DNA from: Acinetobacter venetianus RAG-1 = CIP 110063
Lineage (GTDB): Bacteria; Pseudomonadota; Gammaproteobacteria; Pseudomonadales; Moraxellaceae
Reading direction: 5' to 3'
DNA length: 64,000 nucleotides
Assembly: GCF_000368585.1 (NCBI RefSeq)
Contig: NZ_KB849558.1
Span: forward strand, 1,875,925 to 1,939,924
Shown: piece after piece, positions 27,923 to 37,291 of the stretch
Position numbering within the stretch: the stretch's first letter is position 1
Layout of the letters: every line of letters begins with the position of its first letter
The notes under the pieces: model-generated
Seen by the model: the letters and a program-made list of their open reading frames with translations, nothing else
What the model was told of the DNA's origin: nothing
Database searches by the model: none
Program-made: the position numbers and the translations under genes

Positions 27923-29731
27923 TTAGTGATGTGCATGGCGTGCTCCTTCTGATGGTGCTGTTTCATTGGGTTGATTCACTGTTTTTGAATCATCCACATT
28001 CGCCACAATCAGTTTATTCATCATGCCTGCTGACATGTGATACAACAAATGACAATGGATTGCCCATTCCCCCAACTCATCAGCGGTTAACAATGCAGTC
28101 ACCGTTTGTCCCGGTGGAACGACAACAGTATGTTTATTTGGCATATCAATCGCAGCTTGACCATTTTCTAACTGCATAAACATGCCATGCAGATGCATCG
28201 GATGCGCCATCATGCTGTCATTGATAAATTTCAGTCGAATACGCTCTCCAAACTTCACTTGTAATGGCTCAGCATCACTAAACTTTTTACCATTCATGGT
28301 CCACATATAGCGTTCCATCGTTCCACCAAGACGAATAACCAACTCTCTTTCTGCTGGACGTGTATCAGGCTGCGGTGTTAATGATTTTAGATCAGCATAT
28401 TGCAATGCTTTATGACCTATTGGCGTGGATGCATTTGCCCAACCTTGAACAGATTCAGCCTTCACATTTTCATGCTGAGAGGTCATCTGTTGCTGATGCA
28501 TGTCATTCATTTTGCCCATCCCCATAGAATCATGAGAAGAGTGATCCATGTCTGACATCTTCATTGCAGTATGGTCTAAATGATCAGTACTCATTGGTTT
28601 ATGAGCAGTGTGATCCATATCTTTCATATCCATCTGTGCATGTGTACCATGATCCATGCCCATATCTTGCATGGTCAATAATGCACGTGGACGCGCTTTT
28701 GGCATCTCAATCTGAGCTGGTGGGGCGACTGTATCACGCTGTAGTGATGCAATTGCAAAACCACTACGATCAATCGACTCTGCTTCAATTTGATAATGTA
28801 CTTGCTTTGGCTCAACGATTACATCGTATGTTTCAGCCGCACCTATACGAAACTCATCTACAGCAACAGGCTGTACAGGTTGACCATCTGCACTGACCAC
28901 CGTCATTTTCAAATTCGGAATACGTACATCAAAAAATGACATTGCAGATGCATTAATAAAACGTAAACGAACTTTTTCACCTGCACTAAATGCACCTGTC
29001 CAGTTTTGCTGCGGAGTTTTTCCATTAACTAGAAAGGTATAACCCGTGACATCCGATAAATCGGTTTTGAGCATCCGCATCTGATTCCACATCGAACGAT
29101 CTTGCCAAGTTGCTTTCAAACCTTTTTGTTTGACTTGTTGCCAAACATCACCCACCGTTTCACGTTGATTTTGATAGTATTCGGCAGATTTTTTCAAATT
29201 CGCCATAATTTGATCACTATTAGTTTCATGAAAGTCGGACAGCATCACTACATAGTCACGATCTGCTTTTTCATGCTGAGCGACAGGCTGCTTACCTTTC
29301 GGATAAATGACTAAAGCGCCATATAAACCATCTTGTTCTTGACCTTTACTGTGTGCGTGATACCAATAGGTTCCGTTTTGACGGACTTTAAAACGATATT
29401 CAAAGCTACCATTTGGTTGAATGCCTTTGAAACCATTAAAACCAGGCACACCATCCATCAATCCAGGTAAAAGCAGACCATGCCAGTGCAATGAGGTATC
29501 TTGATCTTTTAATTGATTATGAACATGAATAACCGCCTCATCACCCTCTTCAAACTCAAGTAATGGAGCAATGAATTTGCCATTCACCGTCATGCGTTTG
29601 ACAGATTTCCCTGTGATATTGACCATGCCCTGATCAATATTCAAATGATATTCTTTAATCGCTGCCCAACTGGCAGGCGCAAACAATAAGCTGAAGCTAG
29701 CTATTACACCAGCATAAATTTTTGCAGACAT
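27923..29731 (-). CDS. copA: Copper resistance multicopper oxidase CopA
   Basis: CopA oxidises Cu(I) in the periplasm. The 602 residues contain all four copper-ligand clusters: HWHG (82-85), HAHS (125-128), HPMHLHG (510-516) and HCHLLYHMSAGM (559-570). A Met/His-rich insert at about 354-420 binds extra copper. The signal peptide ends near residue 23. It lacks a twin arginine, unlike typical Tat-exported CopA proteins, so Sec export is likely. It sits between a small Cys/His-rich gene and copB in one operon. Confidence 0.94.
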   Translation of the reverse strand: MSAKIYAGVIASFSLLFAPASWAAIKEYHLNIDQGMVNITGKSVKRMTVNGKFIAPLLEFEEGDEAVIHVHNQLKDQDTSLHWHGLLLPGLMDGVPGFNGFKGIQPNGSFEYRFKVRQNGTYWYHAHSKGQEQDGLYGALVIYPKGKQPVAQHEKADRDYVVMLSDFHETNSDQIMANLKKSAEYYQNQRETVGDVWQQVKQKGLKATWQDRSMWNQMRMLKTDLSDVTGYTFLVNGKTPQQNWTGAFSAGEKVRLRFINASAMSFFDVRIPNLKMTVVSADGQPVQPVAVDEFRIGAAETYDVIVEPKQVHYQIEAESIDRSGFAIASLQRDTVAPPAQIEMPKARPRALLTMQDMGMDHGTHAQMDMKDMDHTAHKPMSTDHLDHTAMKMSDMDHSSHDSMGMGKMNDMHQQQMTSQHENVKAESVQGWANASTPIGHKALQYADLKSLTPQPDTRPAERELVIRLGGTMERYMWTMNGKKFSDAEPLQVKFGERIRLKFINDSMMAHPMHLHGMFMQLENGQAAIDMPNKHTVVVPPGQTVTALLTADELGEWAIHCHLLYHMSAGMMNKLIVANVDDSKTVNQPNETAPSEGARHAHH

Positions 29732-29766
29732 TTTATTTTCCCAATCTGTATGAATTGACTTTTAGG

Positions 29767-29810
29767 AGAGAACAATCTCCCCTAGCCCCTCTTATCTAAG
29801 AGAGGTAACT
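29767..29810. repeat. Short pyrimidine-rich inverted repeat
   Basis: GAGAGAACAATCTC and CCCCTCTTATCTAAGAGAGG form two small imperfect hairpins between copA and the upstream gene. It resembles dispersed intergenic repeats, but no second copy is in this window. Confidence 0.3.
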
Positions 29811-29820
29811 CAAATGCAGA

Positions 29821-30264
29821 TTAGGCTTTAGGAGGGCGTAAAATTTCTTGCCAATATCCAGCAAGATGACGAGCTTGGTAATCCGTATTTGTACGATGAT
29901 TTAACTCAAAAATGGAATTCAAAGATAAAGTCGGCACCTGTTGATCTAGTGCTAAATTAACATTTTGACAATACGATGGCTGATTACAATCTTGACAATG
30001 CTGATCATCTGAGATGTTGTCACCATGACATTTCACCATCATTTGAGCATCTACATGAGACATTTGCATGTGCTGATGTTGATCTGTCTTTGCTTGATCA
30101 TGGCAAGGCATCTGCTGTGGCATGATCTCCATTTGCTCATCAGCTTGAATGGCATGAACTGCTGCAACAGCCGCACTACTTCCCCCGATGAAAATTATCA
30201 TCAGGAATACAAACCATACATGTTTGTACTTTGGTTGAAGTTGCACGAAGTGTCCCTTATTCAC
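29821..30264 (-). CDS. Small exported Cys/His/Met-rich protein of the copper operon
   Basis: The 147-residue protein has an N-terminal hydrophobic segment (FVFLMIIFIGGSSAAVAAV) followed by a metal-binding type region. That region includes CHDQAKTDQHQHMQMSH and six cysteines such as CHGDNISDDQHCQDC. It resembles CopL or DUF2946-like proteins of copper operons, but the match is by composition. It is first in the operon, ahead of copA and copB. The annotated start is a GTG at 30264 without a clear ribosome-binding site, so an internal start is possible. Confidence 0.7.
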   Translation of the reverse strand: MNKGHFVQLQPKYKHVWFVFLMIIFIGGSSAAVAAVHAIQADEQMEIMPQQMPCHDQAKTDQHQHMQMSHVDAQMMVKCHGDNISDDQHCQDCNQPSYCQNVNLALDQQVPTLSLNSIFELNHRTNTDYQARHLAGYWQEILRPPKA

Positions 30265-30442
30265 AATAAACAGATCAATTTAATGCTCATAGCATAATTT
30301 CTTTTCAAGTTATGCACAATCCACATTATGTTGTTCGTAGGTTCTGTTGCTCTATTTTATTTCAAAGCTGCTGTTTAAATATTCAAAATTAACTTTTATA
30401 AAAAATGAGTAAAATAAGAGCAAAATAAATAATTTAGCGCAC
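30265..30442. promoter_or_regulatory. Copper operon promoter region
   Basis: AT-rich and without a gene. It must hold the promoter of the copper operon, but I found no convincing copper-responsive operator. Confidence 0.4.
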
Positions 30443-30471
30443 AAAAAAAGGACATTTTGCTGTCCTTTTTT
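30443..30471. terminator. Bidirectional terminator downstream of rpe
   Basis: A-run, stem AAGGACA/TGTCCTT with loop TTTTGC, then a T-run. It ends the rpe transcript on the minus strand. Confidence 0.85.
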
Positions 30472-30528
30472 CATCAATGTGCTGCCAATATAAACAACTG
30501 AAATCGTTTTGTTTAATTTAACAACACC

Positions 30529-30585
30529 TTATCCACCTGCTTATCAACACGGTTATCCACCCAGTTATAAACAAAGTTATCCACA
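30529..30585 (+). repeat. Five DnaA-box-like sites at exact 12-bp spacing
   Basis: Five 9-mers start at 30529, 30541, 30553, 30565 and 30577: TTATCCACC, TTATCAACA, TTATCCACC, TTATAAACA and TTATCCACA. The last is a consensus DnaA box and the others differ at one or two positions. All point the same way at a strict 12-bp period. They lie between the rpe stop and its terminator, so they are also in the rpe 3' untranslated region. DnaA binding is inference; a plain 12-bp tandem repeat is the alternative. Confidence 0.6.
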
Positions 30586-30612
30586 GTCTTGTGTGAAAAT
30601 AGGATAAAGAGA

Positions 30613-31299
30613 CTAAATTTGTTTTGCACCAACTTTGGCTAGCTCTGCACGCATTTGGTCAATTACAGTTTTATAATCAGGTTGACCAAAAATCGCAGAT
30701 CCTGCAACAAACATATCTGCACCAGCTTCAGCAATTTCCCTAATATTCGCTGGCCCGACACCACCATCTACTTCTAAACGAATATCACGACCACTTGCAT
30801 CAATAATTTGACGTGCTTGACGCAACTTTTCTAAGGTCATTGGAATAAATTTTTGACCGCCAAACCCAGGGTTTACACTCATCAATAAAATTTGATCAAC
30901 TTTATCAAGTACATAGTCAAGATAATGTAATGGTGTCGCAGGGTTAAAGACTAAACCCGCTTTTGCACCACCAGACTTGATCAACTGAAGCGAGCGATCA
31001 ATATGATCTGTTGCTTCTGGATGAAAAGTAATAATGTCAGCTCCAGCTTCCAAGAAATCACCTATCATACGGTCAACAGGCGACACCATTAAGTGCACAT
31101 CAATCGGTGCTTTGATACCATAATTTTTAAGCGCCTTACATATACCTGCACCAAAGGTTAAATTCGGTACGTAATGATTATCCATCACATCAAAATGTAC
31201 AACGTCTGCACCTGCATCTAAAACCTTTTCTACATCTTCACCTAAACGAGCAAAATCAGCAGATAAAATAGAAGGAGCAATTAAATAAGGCTTGGACAT
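30613..31299 (-). CDS. rpe: Ribulose-phosphate 3-epimerase
   Basis: Rpe interconverts ribulose 5-phosphate and xylulose 5-phosphate in the pentose phosphate pathway. The 228-residue TIM barrel begins [17 protein letters not shown]. It has the metal-binding [18 protein letters not shown] and DVHLMV, the phosphate-binding [11 protein letters not shown], and EVDGGVG with FVAGSAIFG at the end. It stands alone; its 3' region holds the repeat array described at 30529-30585. Confidence 0.96.
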   Translation of the reverse strand: MSKPYLIAPSILSADFARLGEDVEKVLDAGADVVHFDVMDNHYVPNLTFGAGICKALKNYGIKAPIDVHLMVSPVDRMIGDFLEAGADIITFHPEATDHIDRSLQLIKSGGAKAGLVFNPATPLHYLDYVLDKVDQILLMSVNPGFGGQKFIPMTLEKLRQARQIIDASGRDIRLEVDGGVGPANIREIAEAGADMFVAGSAIFGQPDYKTVIDQMRAELAKVGAKQI

Positions 31300-31484
31300 G
31301 GAAGACCTGGCAAACTTTGAAAAAATGATAAATGAATTATAGCAAATTCATTTACTTTAGGGCTGTTACAAAGACACTATTACCACATTGCAAACTTGCA
31401 ACAGCTCGTTGCATGAATGCTGTTTTTAACCCTGACTGATTTTGCTATTTTTAATCAGTGAAAATCAGAAGATGAAGTTTAAAT

Positions 31485-31760
31485 ATGAATAGTACGACAC
31501 AGATTACAACTCAAGAAGGTAAGCGCATTAGCAAACGGCTCATCAATCATTGGAAGCACAAATTCGAAGTTGCTGAGACCGAAACTGACTCAAAAATTTT
31601 TATGCCTACAGCAACCGTTACATTGACACCACAACAACAATATCTAGGTGTATTGATTGAAAATCAGCAAGATGATGTTCAACACCTAGAGCAAGTCGTG
31701 ATTGATCATTTAAACCGCATGGCTCAACAAGAGTTTAATGTTGAATGGACACACAATTAA
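31485..31760 (+). CDS. DUF2218 family protein
   Basis: This 91-residue protein fits the DUF2218 pattern: an N-terminal short strand, KRLINHWKHKFEV, and a C-terminal LEQVVIDHLNRMAQQEFNVEW. The function of the family is unknown; it is often met near iron or siderophore genes, but nothing of that kind is adjacent here. It is a single gene divergent from rpe and ends at a terminator. Confidence 0.8.
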   Translation: MNSTTQITTQEGKRISKRLINHWKHKFEVAETETDSKIFMPTATVTLTPQQQYLGVLIENQQDDVQHLEQVVIDHLNRMAQQEFNVEWTHN

Positions 31761-31786
31761 AAAGAAGCTCATAAGAGCTTCTTTTT
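31759..31786. terminator. Bidirectional terminator
   Basis: A-run, stem AGAAGCTC/GAGCTTCT with loop ATAA, then a T-run, between the convergent DUF2218 gene and fghA. Confidence 0.9.
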
Positions 31787-31789
31787 CTT

Positions 31790-32641
31790 TTAAGCATTCA
31801 CTTTTTCTAATTGAATGGCATGAAATTGCAAGTGATCATCTACAAAACTTTGGATAAAATAATAGCCGTGATCATATCCTTTGTGTAAACGCAAGGTGAG
31901 TGGCTGACCAGCATCTAAGCAGGCTTGCTTGAATTTTTCTGGATTAAGTTGACTATAGAACTGATCGTCGACACCCTGATCAATTAAAATTTCTTCAAAA
32001 ATGCAGCCTTTCTGTTGAACTAATGCCAATGCATCATGCGCCAACCATTGCTGCTGATCATTACCTAAATACTGACCAAATGCGTTCTCCCCCCAAGGAC
32101 AAATACTCGGTGCACAGATTGGAGCAAAAGCAGATACAGATTTAAATTGTTCAGGATATTTAAATGCTAACGTTAATGCGCCATGACCACCCATCGAATG
32201 ACCAAATATCCCGATTTGATTTTCAATAACTGGAAATTCCTGCAAGATATGTGCATATAGCTCATCAACAATATAAGACTCCATTTGATAATGTTCAGCC
32301 CAAGGTTGTTGAGTCGCATTAATATAAAAACCAGCACCCTGCCCGATATCCCAATGATCACCTTGCGCAACATTTTCACCACGCGGAGAAGTATCAGGGG
32401 TAATCAAAATAAGACTAAGACGAGCAGCCATACGCTGCGCATGTGCTTTGATTGCAAACGTTTCCTCTGTACAAGTCAAACCTGCAAGATAAAACAATGC
32501 TGAACATGGTTTTCCTTCTAAAGCAGCGGGTGGTAAATAAACACCAACTTTACTTGCCCCTTTAAGATGCTGAGAGTCAATTTGATAAATTCGTTGTTCT
32601 CCCTCAAAACAACGATTTTTTTGCAGTAGTTGCATGCTCAT
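31790..32641 (-). CDS. fghA: S-formylglutathione hydrolase
   Basis: This serine esterase hydrolyses S-formylglutathione to formate and glutathione in formaldehyde detoxification. The 283-residue alpha/beta hydrolase has the nucleophile in GHSMGGHGAL and LYYLAGLTCTEE-type text near the N-terminus (FYLAGLTCTEETF). Catalytic DQGVDDQF and KGYDHGYYF lie toward the end. It overlaps the end of the upstream C13 peptidase gene by 38 bp. The first ATG at 32641 is used; a second at 32635 has better spacing to AGGA. No formaldehyde dehydrogenase gene is adjacent. Confidence 0.93.
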   Translation of the reverse strand: MSMQLLQKNRCFEGEQRIYQIDSQHLKGASKVGVYLPPAALEGKPCSALFYLAGLTCTEETFAIKAHAQRMAARLSLILITPDTSPRGENVAQGDHWDIGQGAGFYINATQQPWAEHYQMESYIVDELYAHILQEFPVIENQIGIFGHSMGGHGALTLAFKYPEQFKSVSAFAPICAPSICPWGENAFGQYLGNDQQQWLAHDALALVQQKGCIFEEILIDQGVDDQFYSQLNPEKFKQACLDAGQPLTLRLHKGYDHGYYFIQSFVDDHLQFHAIQLEKVNA

Positions 32642-34049
32642 TATCCTGTGGTTTTGTAATATCTGTTGTTGTCATATTTTGTTGTGGAAATAAATATGGC
32701 TCAAGTTGTGGCAACATCAACTCCATATTTCGTCCGATTGACCATTGCGGCTCTGATGGTTCAAAGCCTTGTGATGTTTCCCATTTAGTGACCGTCTGCT
32801 TTGCTTGATCGAATGCTGTTTTCATTGAAGACTGTTCACGCATTGCTAAATCAAAGAAAGCACGACCAAAATAGGTATAATCCGCTTCATTATTACAACC
32901 GAAAGATGTCTTATCTGCTGCAGAAGCTGTAATAATCAAAGTTTCAGGCGACTGTAATGCTGGAATGAAACTTCCAGAATAACATGCAGAGATCACAATA
33001 ACACGCCACCGAATACCAGACTTATCTAGCGTCTCCCGTAACCATTTCGGATCAACTTGACCGAGGTTTAGCGGAGCATTTTCAATTTCAAAATGATTTC
33101 GCTCGCCATGTGATGTCATATAGAGAAATAAAACATCACTGTCTCGATTCATTTGCTGACCAATACGTCGTAACGCCAGTTCTATACTGGTTTTTGAAGC
33201 AATTGGCACCTCCAAACGAGTCGCAGGATTATTGATCAACATGATAGAACGACCAAATGTTCCAAAACGCGTATCAAATTGTTCTCTTATACGCTCAATT
33301 TCTGATTTAAATACATCCACATAACTATCACCCGCGACACCAAGGAAATACCAATGACTTTGTGCAATATCGCCATATTGAACTTGATCTAATGCTTTAT
33401 CGAGCAAATAGCTTTGTGCATAAAAAGCATCTTCTGCAAATGTTGGTGGTGTTTCTTCTACCTTCCAAATCGGCTGGTCTTTTACCGAAAGCTGCCAAAC
33501 CACCATGGTTGCGATCGTTGCGACAAAGACTAAAGCACGCTCCCACCAAGGCCAATTCAAAGCACGGGAAAAAACCCAAATAACCGCTAAACTTTGCCAA
33601 ACAAAAAGTCCGACAAAGAGTGGTGGTAGAAAACCATTGTAGATACTATCAGGGATAAAATTGAGGTAACCATTCGATCCTAAATACTGGATCAAACATT
33701 GTAGTAAGAGAATATTTGTATCGAGGACCAACCATAACAATGCAGGTACAAGCATTAATCTTGGCTGGTTCATACGTTGAGATAAGAAAATCCCAACAAT
33801 CAAAGCAATAAAAGGCCAAAGCGCGTAGCCAATCAGACCTTGAGAGTTAAAATCTCCCATTTGCCCTGCGACTAACCAACTATAGAGTGAGTTAGTACAA
33901 CCTCCTAAAATACCCCACAAAATCAGTTGAGTAATCGAAGGATGAACCACTTGTAAGGAACGACGAGACCCTAGAAACAACCACATTCCAGCAATTTGGT
34001 TACTTTTAAAATCATGCCAGATATTAATGGAGGGTTTGAGGTCTATCAT
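32604..34049 (-). CDS. Membrane-anchored C13-family (legumain-like) peptidase
   Basis: The 481-residue protein has about five membrane helices in its first 190 residues, followed by a soluble caspase-fold domain. The catalytic dyad is clear: His314 in YMTSHGERNHF and Cys356 in VIVISACYSGSFIPAL. These match peptidase family C13, which in eukaryotes includes legumain and the GPI transamidase. The bacterial role and substrate are unknown; the soluble part probably faces the periplasm. The gene overlaps fghA by 38 bp at its 3' end, so the two are probably co-transcribed. Confidence 0.85.
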   Translation of the reverse strand: MIDLKPSINIWHDFKSNQIAGMWLFLGSRRSLQVVHPSITQLILWGILGGCTNSLYSWLVAGQMGDFNSQGLIGYALWPFIALIVGIFLSQRMNQPRLMLVPALLWLVLDTNILLLQCLIQYLGSNGYLNFIPDSIYNGFLPPLFVGLFVWQSLAVIWVFSRALNWPWWERALVFVATIATMVVWQLSVKDQPIWKVEETPPTFAEDAFYAQSYLLDKALDQVQYGDIAQSHWYFLGVAGDSYVDVFKSEIERIREQFDTRFGTFGRSIMLINNPATRLEVPIASKTSIELALRRIGQQMNRDSDVLFLYMTSHGERNHFEIENAPLNLGQVDPKWLRETLDKSGIRWRVIVISACYSGSFIPALQSPETLIITASAADKTSFGCNNEADYTYFGRAFFDLAMREQSSMKTAFDQAKQTVTKWETSQGFEPSEPQWSIGRNMELMLPQLEPYLFPQQNMTTTDITKPQDNEHATTAKKSLF

Positions 34050-34257
34050 AAAATTCTTCGGGAGTTTCTCTTTTCAAGCCTAAACTGAAAATATGCCAAA
34101 CGTTACAGAATGAACATCACTTTTCCAAAAACATGCTATGCGCTGCACTAGTGTAAACTTGACAAGAATTTTTTAGCAATCATGCTTTTGCACTATATCA
34201 CAAATCTTTACCGAGCATTGACCTAAGCTAAACAATCACTTGCGTGCGATTTCAGAT

Positions 34258-35061
34258 TTAACCTTTTGGAAAATATGCATCAAAACGACAAGCGTCTCCT
34301 AACCACTGATGATCAGGTGTTTCCTCAGCCAAATAAACTGCATGTCGCGGGCGCTTAACAATTACTCTTTTGGCTATTTGTTTAGCTAAATCAAGTAACT
34401 GATCTCCCAAATCCATTTCTCCATCTTCGGGAAGCAACATATGCAATAGCTGCATTTGTTTTTTGACCTGTGCTTGCTTCTTAAGCGCTTGTTGGTTTTG
34501 ATCACGCTGAGGAAACATTGGATCTAAATAAACGACATCGACTTGTTCATTTTGCTCGATCAATTGACTTAGATAGCGATTAGAGTCCGCAAAAATAAGC
34601 TGAATTCGTTGCGCTGTGGAGTGCAAGAAAGAATCTTGTTCAGCCTGAACTTTGCTATATTCCAATAAAACAAACAAAATTGGATGGCGCTCGACTAATC
34701 GGACATCAGCCCCAAGATGAGCCATCAATAAACTATCATGACCCAATCCAGCGGTAGCATCAATTAATGTTGGCTTTTCACCTAACTGACATGCTCTTGC
34801 AATCATTTCTGATTTTAAACTTGCACGTTTTAATCTAGGAATTTCTGCGCGCCAATCAGGTTGCATTTTCATTCCATTGGCTGCAAGGCTTAAACCATCA
34901 CTATCCAATACCAAAGTCATTTCTGGGTTAAGACGTAAAAACCGAGCGTTAATTTTCTCGACAGTTTGTCCTTCAAGCTGAACATTTAACTCTGTAAAAC
35001 GAGCCTGTAGTTGCTGAAACCGTGCTTCATATTCAGCTTGATATCGACAAATCATTTGCAT
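34258..35061 (-). CDS. rsmJ: 16S rRNA (guanine-1516-N2) methyltransferase
   Basis: RsmJ methylates G1516 of 16S rRNA using S-adenosylmethionine. The 267 residues contain the cofactor motif [20 protein letters not shown] and the catalytic [11 protein letters not shown], both typical of RsmJ. I chose the ATG at 35061, which overlaps the uppP stop as TAATG and implies translational coupling. The frame continues upstream to 35088 inside uppP. Confidence 0.93.
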   Translation of the reverse strand: MQMICRYQAEYEARFQQLQARFTELNVQLEGQTVEKINARFLRLNPEMTLVLDSDGLSLAANGMKMQPDWRAEIPRLKRASLKSEMIARACQLGEKPTLIDATAGLGHDSLLMAHLGADVRLVERHPILFVLLEYSKVQAEQDSFLHSTAQRIQLIFADSNRYLSQLIEQNEQVDVVYLDPMFPQRDQNQQALKKQAQVKKQMQLLHMLLPEDGEMDLGDQLLDLAKQIAKRVIVKRPRHAVYLAEETPDHQWLGDACRFDAYFPKG

Positions 35062-35882
35062 TACCAATGCACCCAACCAGTCCACCAAGTCGCTAGAATA
35101 AATAAACCAAAAATGATTCGATAATAGGCAAATGCAGTAAAGTCATGCTTCGACACATAACGAATCAAGGCACGAATCACGATTAGCGCCGAAATAAAGG
35201 CAACAATAATACCGACTGCTAACACCAGCATGTCATTGCTATGTAGCTCATGACGCATCTTATACATGTCGAGCAAACCAGCACCCATCAGCACAGGAAT
35301 ACCCAAGAAGAATGAGAACTCAGCTGCCGCTTTACGCGAAACGCCCAAAAACAACGATCCAATAATGGTTGAGCCAGAACGAGACGTTCCCGGAAACAAA
35401 GCTAAACATTGAATCAAACCAATCAAGGTTGCTTGTTTAAAGGTTAGATCATCGACTTCTTGAGTTACAATCTGATGCTGACGGCGTTCAGCCCACAGAA
35501 TAATAAAACCACCCACAATCAAAGCGATTGCAACTGTAATCGCATTAAATAAATATGCCTTAACCACATCACCGAAAGTCAAACCAATGATCACAATTGG
35601 AATCGATGCAATGATCAAATTCAGACTTAAACGACGACCTTGCTCCTGCCCTTTTAATGCACCAATCAAAGCACCCCAAAGCTTTCCCCAGTACTCATAA
35701 ATAACCGCAGCAATTGCACCAATCTGTACAGCTACAGCAAACATATCTCGTTTTTCTACTGTCCAAAAATCGAGAAGTTGTCCAGCTAAAATCAAATGCC
35801 CTGTACTTGAAATTGGAAGAAATTCTGTAATCCCTTCAACCAACCCCATAATCGCTGCTTTAAAAAGCAATAAAAGATCCAT
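35061..35882 (-). CDS. uppP: Undecaprenyl-diphosphatase
   Basis: UppP (BacA) removes a phosphate from undecaprenyl diphosphate, recycling the lipid carrier of cell wall synthesis; extra copies give bacitracin resistance. The 273-residue membrane protein has the family motifs [17 protein letters not shown] near the N-terminus and [11 protein letters not shown] at about residue 163. It lies 8 bp after tsaB and overlaps rsmJ, forming a tsaB-uppP-rsmJ operon. Confidence 0.95.
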   Translation of the reverse strand: MDLLLLFKAAIMGLVEGITEFLPISSTGHLILAGQLLDFWTVEKRDMFAVAVQIGAIAAVIYEYWGKLWGALIGALKGQEQGRRLSLNLIIASIPIVIIGLTFGDVVKAYLFNAITVAIALIVGGFIILWAERRQHQIVTQEVDDLTFKQATLIGLIQCLALFPGTSRSGSTIIGSLFLGVSRKAAAEFSFFLGIPVLMGAGLLDMYKMRHELHSNDMLVLAVGIIVAFISALIVIRALIRYVSKHDFTAFAYYRIIFGLFILATWWTGWVHW

Positions 35883-35890
35883 AGTTAACC

Positions 35891-36589
35891 TTAATTTGAC
35901 TTACCTTGTTCTGGAATTTTTTTCCACGCATCATCACGCAAATAAACTGGCAAAGCATGCTCCGCATTTACCCAATCTTGTTGAACTGCGCGCATACGTG
36001 CAATCGTCGCAATATCTTGGGCTGTTGCCTGAATTTTTATTACAGATGATATTTGAGTGGAAATATTTGGAGAGTCTATGTGCTCAGGCTTAATTAATTC
36101 TGAACCAGATCCAACTGGTTTATACTTGCAATAAGCAGTCGCTTGTTCATAATTTAATAATTTTTCTTCATCTACAGTCTGCATGATGCCATGTTCATCC
36201 ATGCAAAAGTTAGCGATATAAACTTCTTGCATACGCGCATCTAAAACTGCCGTTACCTGCTGCAAACCTGTTAAACGATATGCCGCTTGTGCCAAGGCTT
36301 GTAAACTTGAAACTGGTATCACAGGTAAGTCTTGTGACCATGCTAAGGCTTGTGTAACCGCGGCATTAATACGAACACCACTAAATGAACCTGGGCCACG
36401 GCTAAAAGCAATTGCTGTTAAATCTGCGAGTTGAGTCGCTGTCTGTAACAATGCTTGTTCAGTTAAAGGTAATATCGTTTGCGTTTGGGCTTTTGCTCGC
36501 TCATCTAACTGAAAATAGAGTTCTTGAGAATCATCAATTAATGAAACAGAACACTGCTCATTTGCAGATTCCAATGCAAGCAACTTCAT
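35891..36589 (-). CDS. tsaB: tRNA threonylcarbamoyladenosine biosynthesis protein TsaB
   Basis: TsaB is the scaffold partner of TsaD in making t6A at position 37 of ANN-decoding tRNAs. The 232-residue protein has the actin-like fold start MKLLALESANEQCSVSLID and the typical FSRGPGSFSGVRI. It is the first gene of a tight operon with uppP and rsmJ. Confidence 0.93.
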   Translation of the reverse strand: MKLLALESANEQCSVSLIDDSQELYFQLDERAKAQTQTILPLTEQALLQTATQLADLTAIAFSRGPGSFSGVRINAAVTQALAWSQDLPVIPVSSLQALAQAAYRLTGLQQVTAVLDARMQEVYIANFCMDEHGIMQTVDEEKLLNYEQATAYCKYKPVGSGSELIKPEHIDSPNISTQISSVIKIQATAQDIATIARMRAVQQDWVNAEHALPVYLRDDAWKKIPEQGKSN

Positions 36590-36678
36590 GCAAAAACCTT
36601 AACTAAAAGAGAGAAAAATCGTCGAGTATCATACTCCACTCAAAGCTGATAGGCGAGTTGTTCTGTTTTTATAGATAC

Positions 36679-36702
36679 AAAAAAGCCAAGTACAGACTTG
36701 GC
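36679..36702 (-). terminator. Terminator after the gamma carbonic anhydrase gene
   Basis: GCCAAGT (36685-36691) pairs with ACTTGGC (36696-36702), with a T-run on the minus strand. Confidence 0.85.
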
Positions 36703-36731
36703 AATCCGAACATCTTTTATGAGACAGCTAG

Positions 36732-37262
36732 TTAGAAGCTAAATGCTTCTAACTCTAAGAAGTTTTTGTAGTGTTCAGCATAATGCAAAGCACTCAAACG
36801 CAATCTTGCAGCACCTTGTTCATCTAAAGTTTTAACAACTTTACCTGGTGATCCCATAACCACAGAATTATCCGGAATCACCTTCCCTTCAGGAATTAAA
36901 GCGTTTGCGCCAATAATACAGTTCTTTCCAATGACCGCATTATTCAAAATAACGGCATTCATCCCAATAAGTGAATTATCACCAATCGTACAACCATGTA
37001 ACATCACTTTATGGCCAACGGTAACATATTCACCAATATTGAGTTCAATACCCGCATCTGTATGTAAAACAGCATTCTCTTGAATATTAGAAAAATCGCC
37101 AATACGAATCACACAATTATCTGCACGGACCACAGCACCAAACCAAATACTCACTTGTCGACCCAGTTCAGCTTGTCCAATGACCGTTGCGGTAGGCGCA
37201 ACCCACCCATCCCATGGTTCATGTAAAGCTTTAGGACTCAATCCTTTGTATTTATACATCAT
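36732..37262 (-). CDS. Gamma carbonic anhydrase family protein
   Basis: The 176-residue protein is a left-handed beta helix built from hexapeptide repeats (IGDNSLIGMNAVILNNAVIG). It has likely metal histidines in VLHTDAG, VGHKVMLHGC. This is the YrdA/PaaY-like group of gamma carbonic anhydrases; activity in this subgroup varies, so CO2 hydration is only probable. The next gene upstream (a NUDIX hydrolase) lies 29 bp away on the same strand. Confidence 0.88.
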   Translation of the reverse strand: MMYKYKGLSPKALHEPWDGWVAPTATVIGQAELGRQVSIWFGAVVRADNCVIRIGDFSNIQENAVLHTDAGIELNIGEYVTVGHKVMLHGCTIGDNSLIGMNAVILNNAVIGKNCIIGANALIPEGKVIPDNSVVMGSPGKVVKTLDEQGAARLRLSALHYAEHYKNFLELEAFSF

Positions 37263-37291
37263 GTCAATAACTCTATATCTAAATAAAACAT

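Noticed and set aside
30529..30585. Chromosomal replication origin
   Set aside because: The DnaA-box-like sites are present, but there is no dnaA or dnaN nearby and no adjacent AT-rich unwinding region of origin type.
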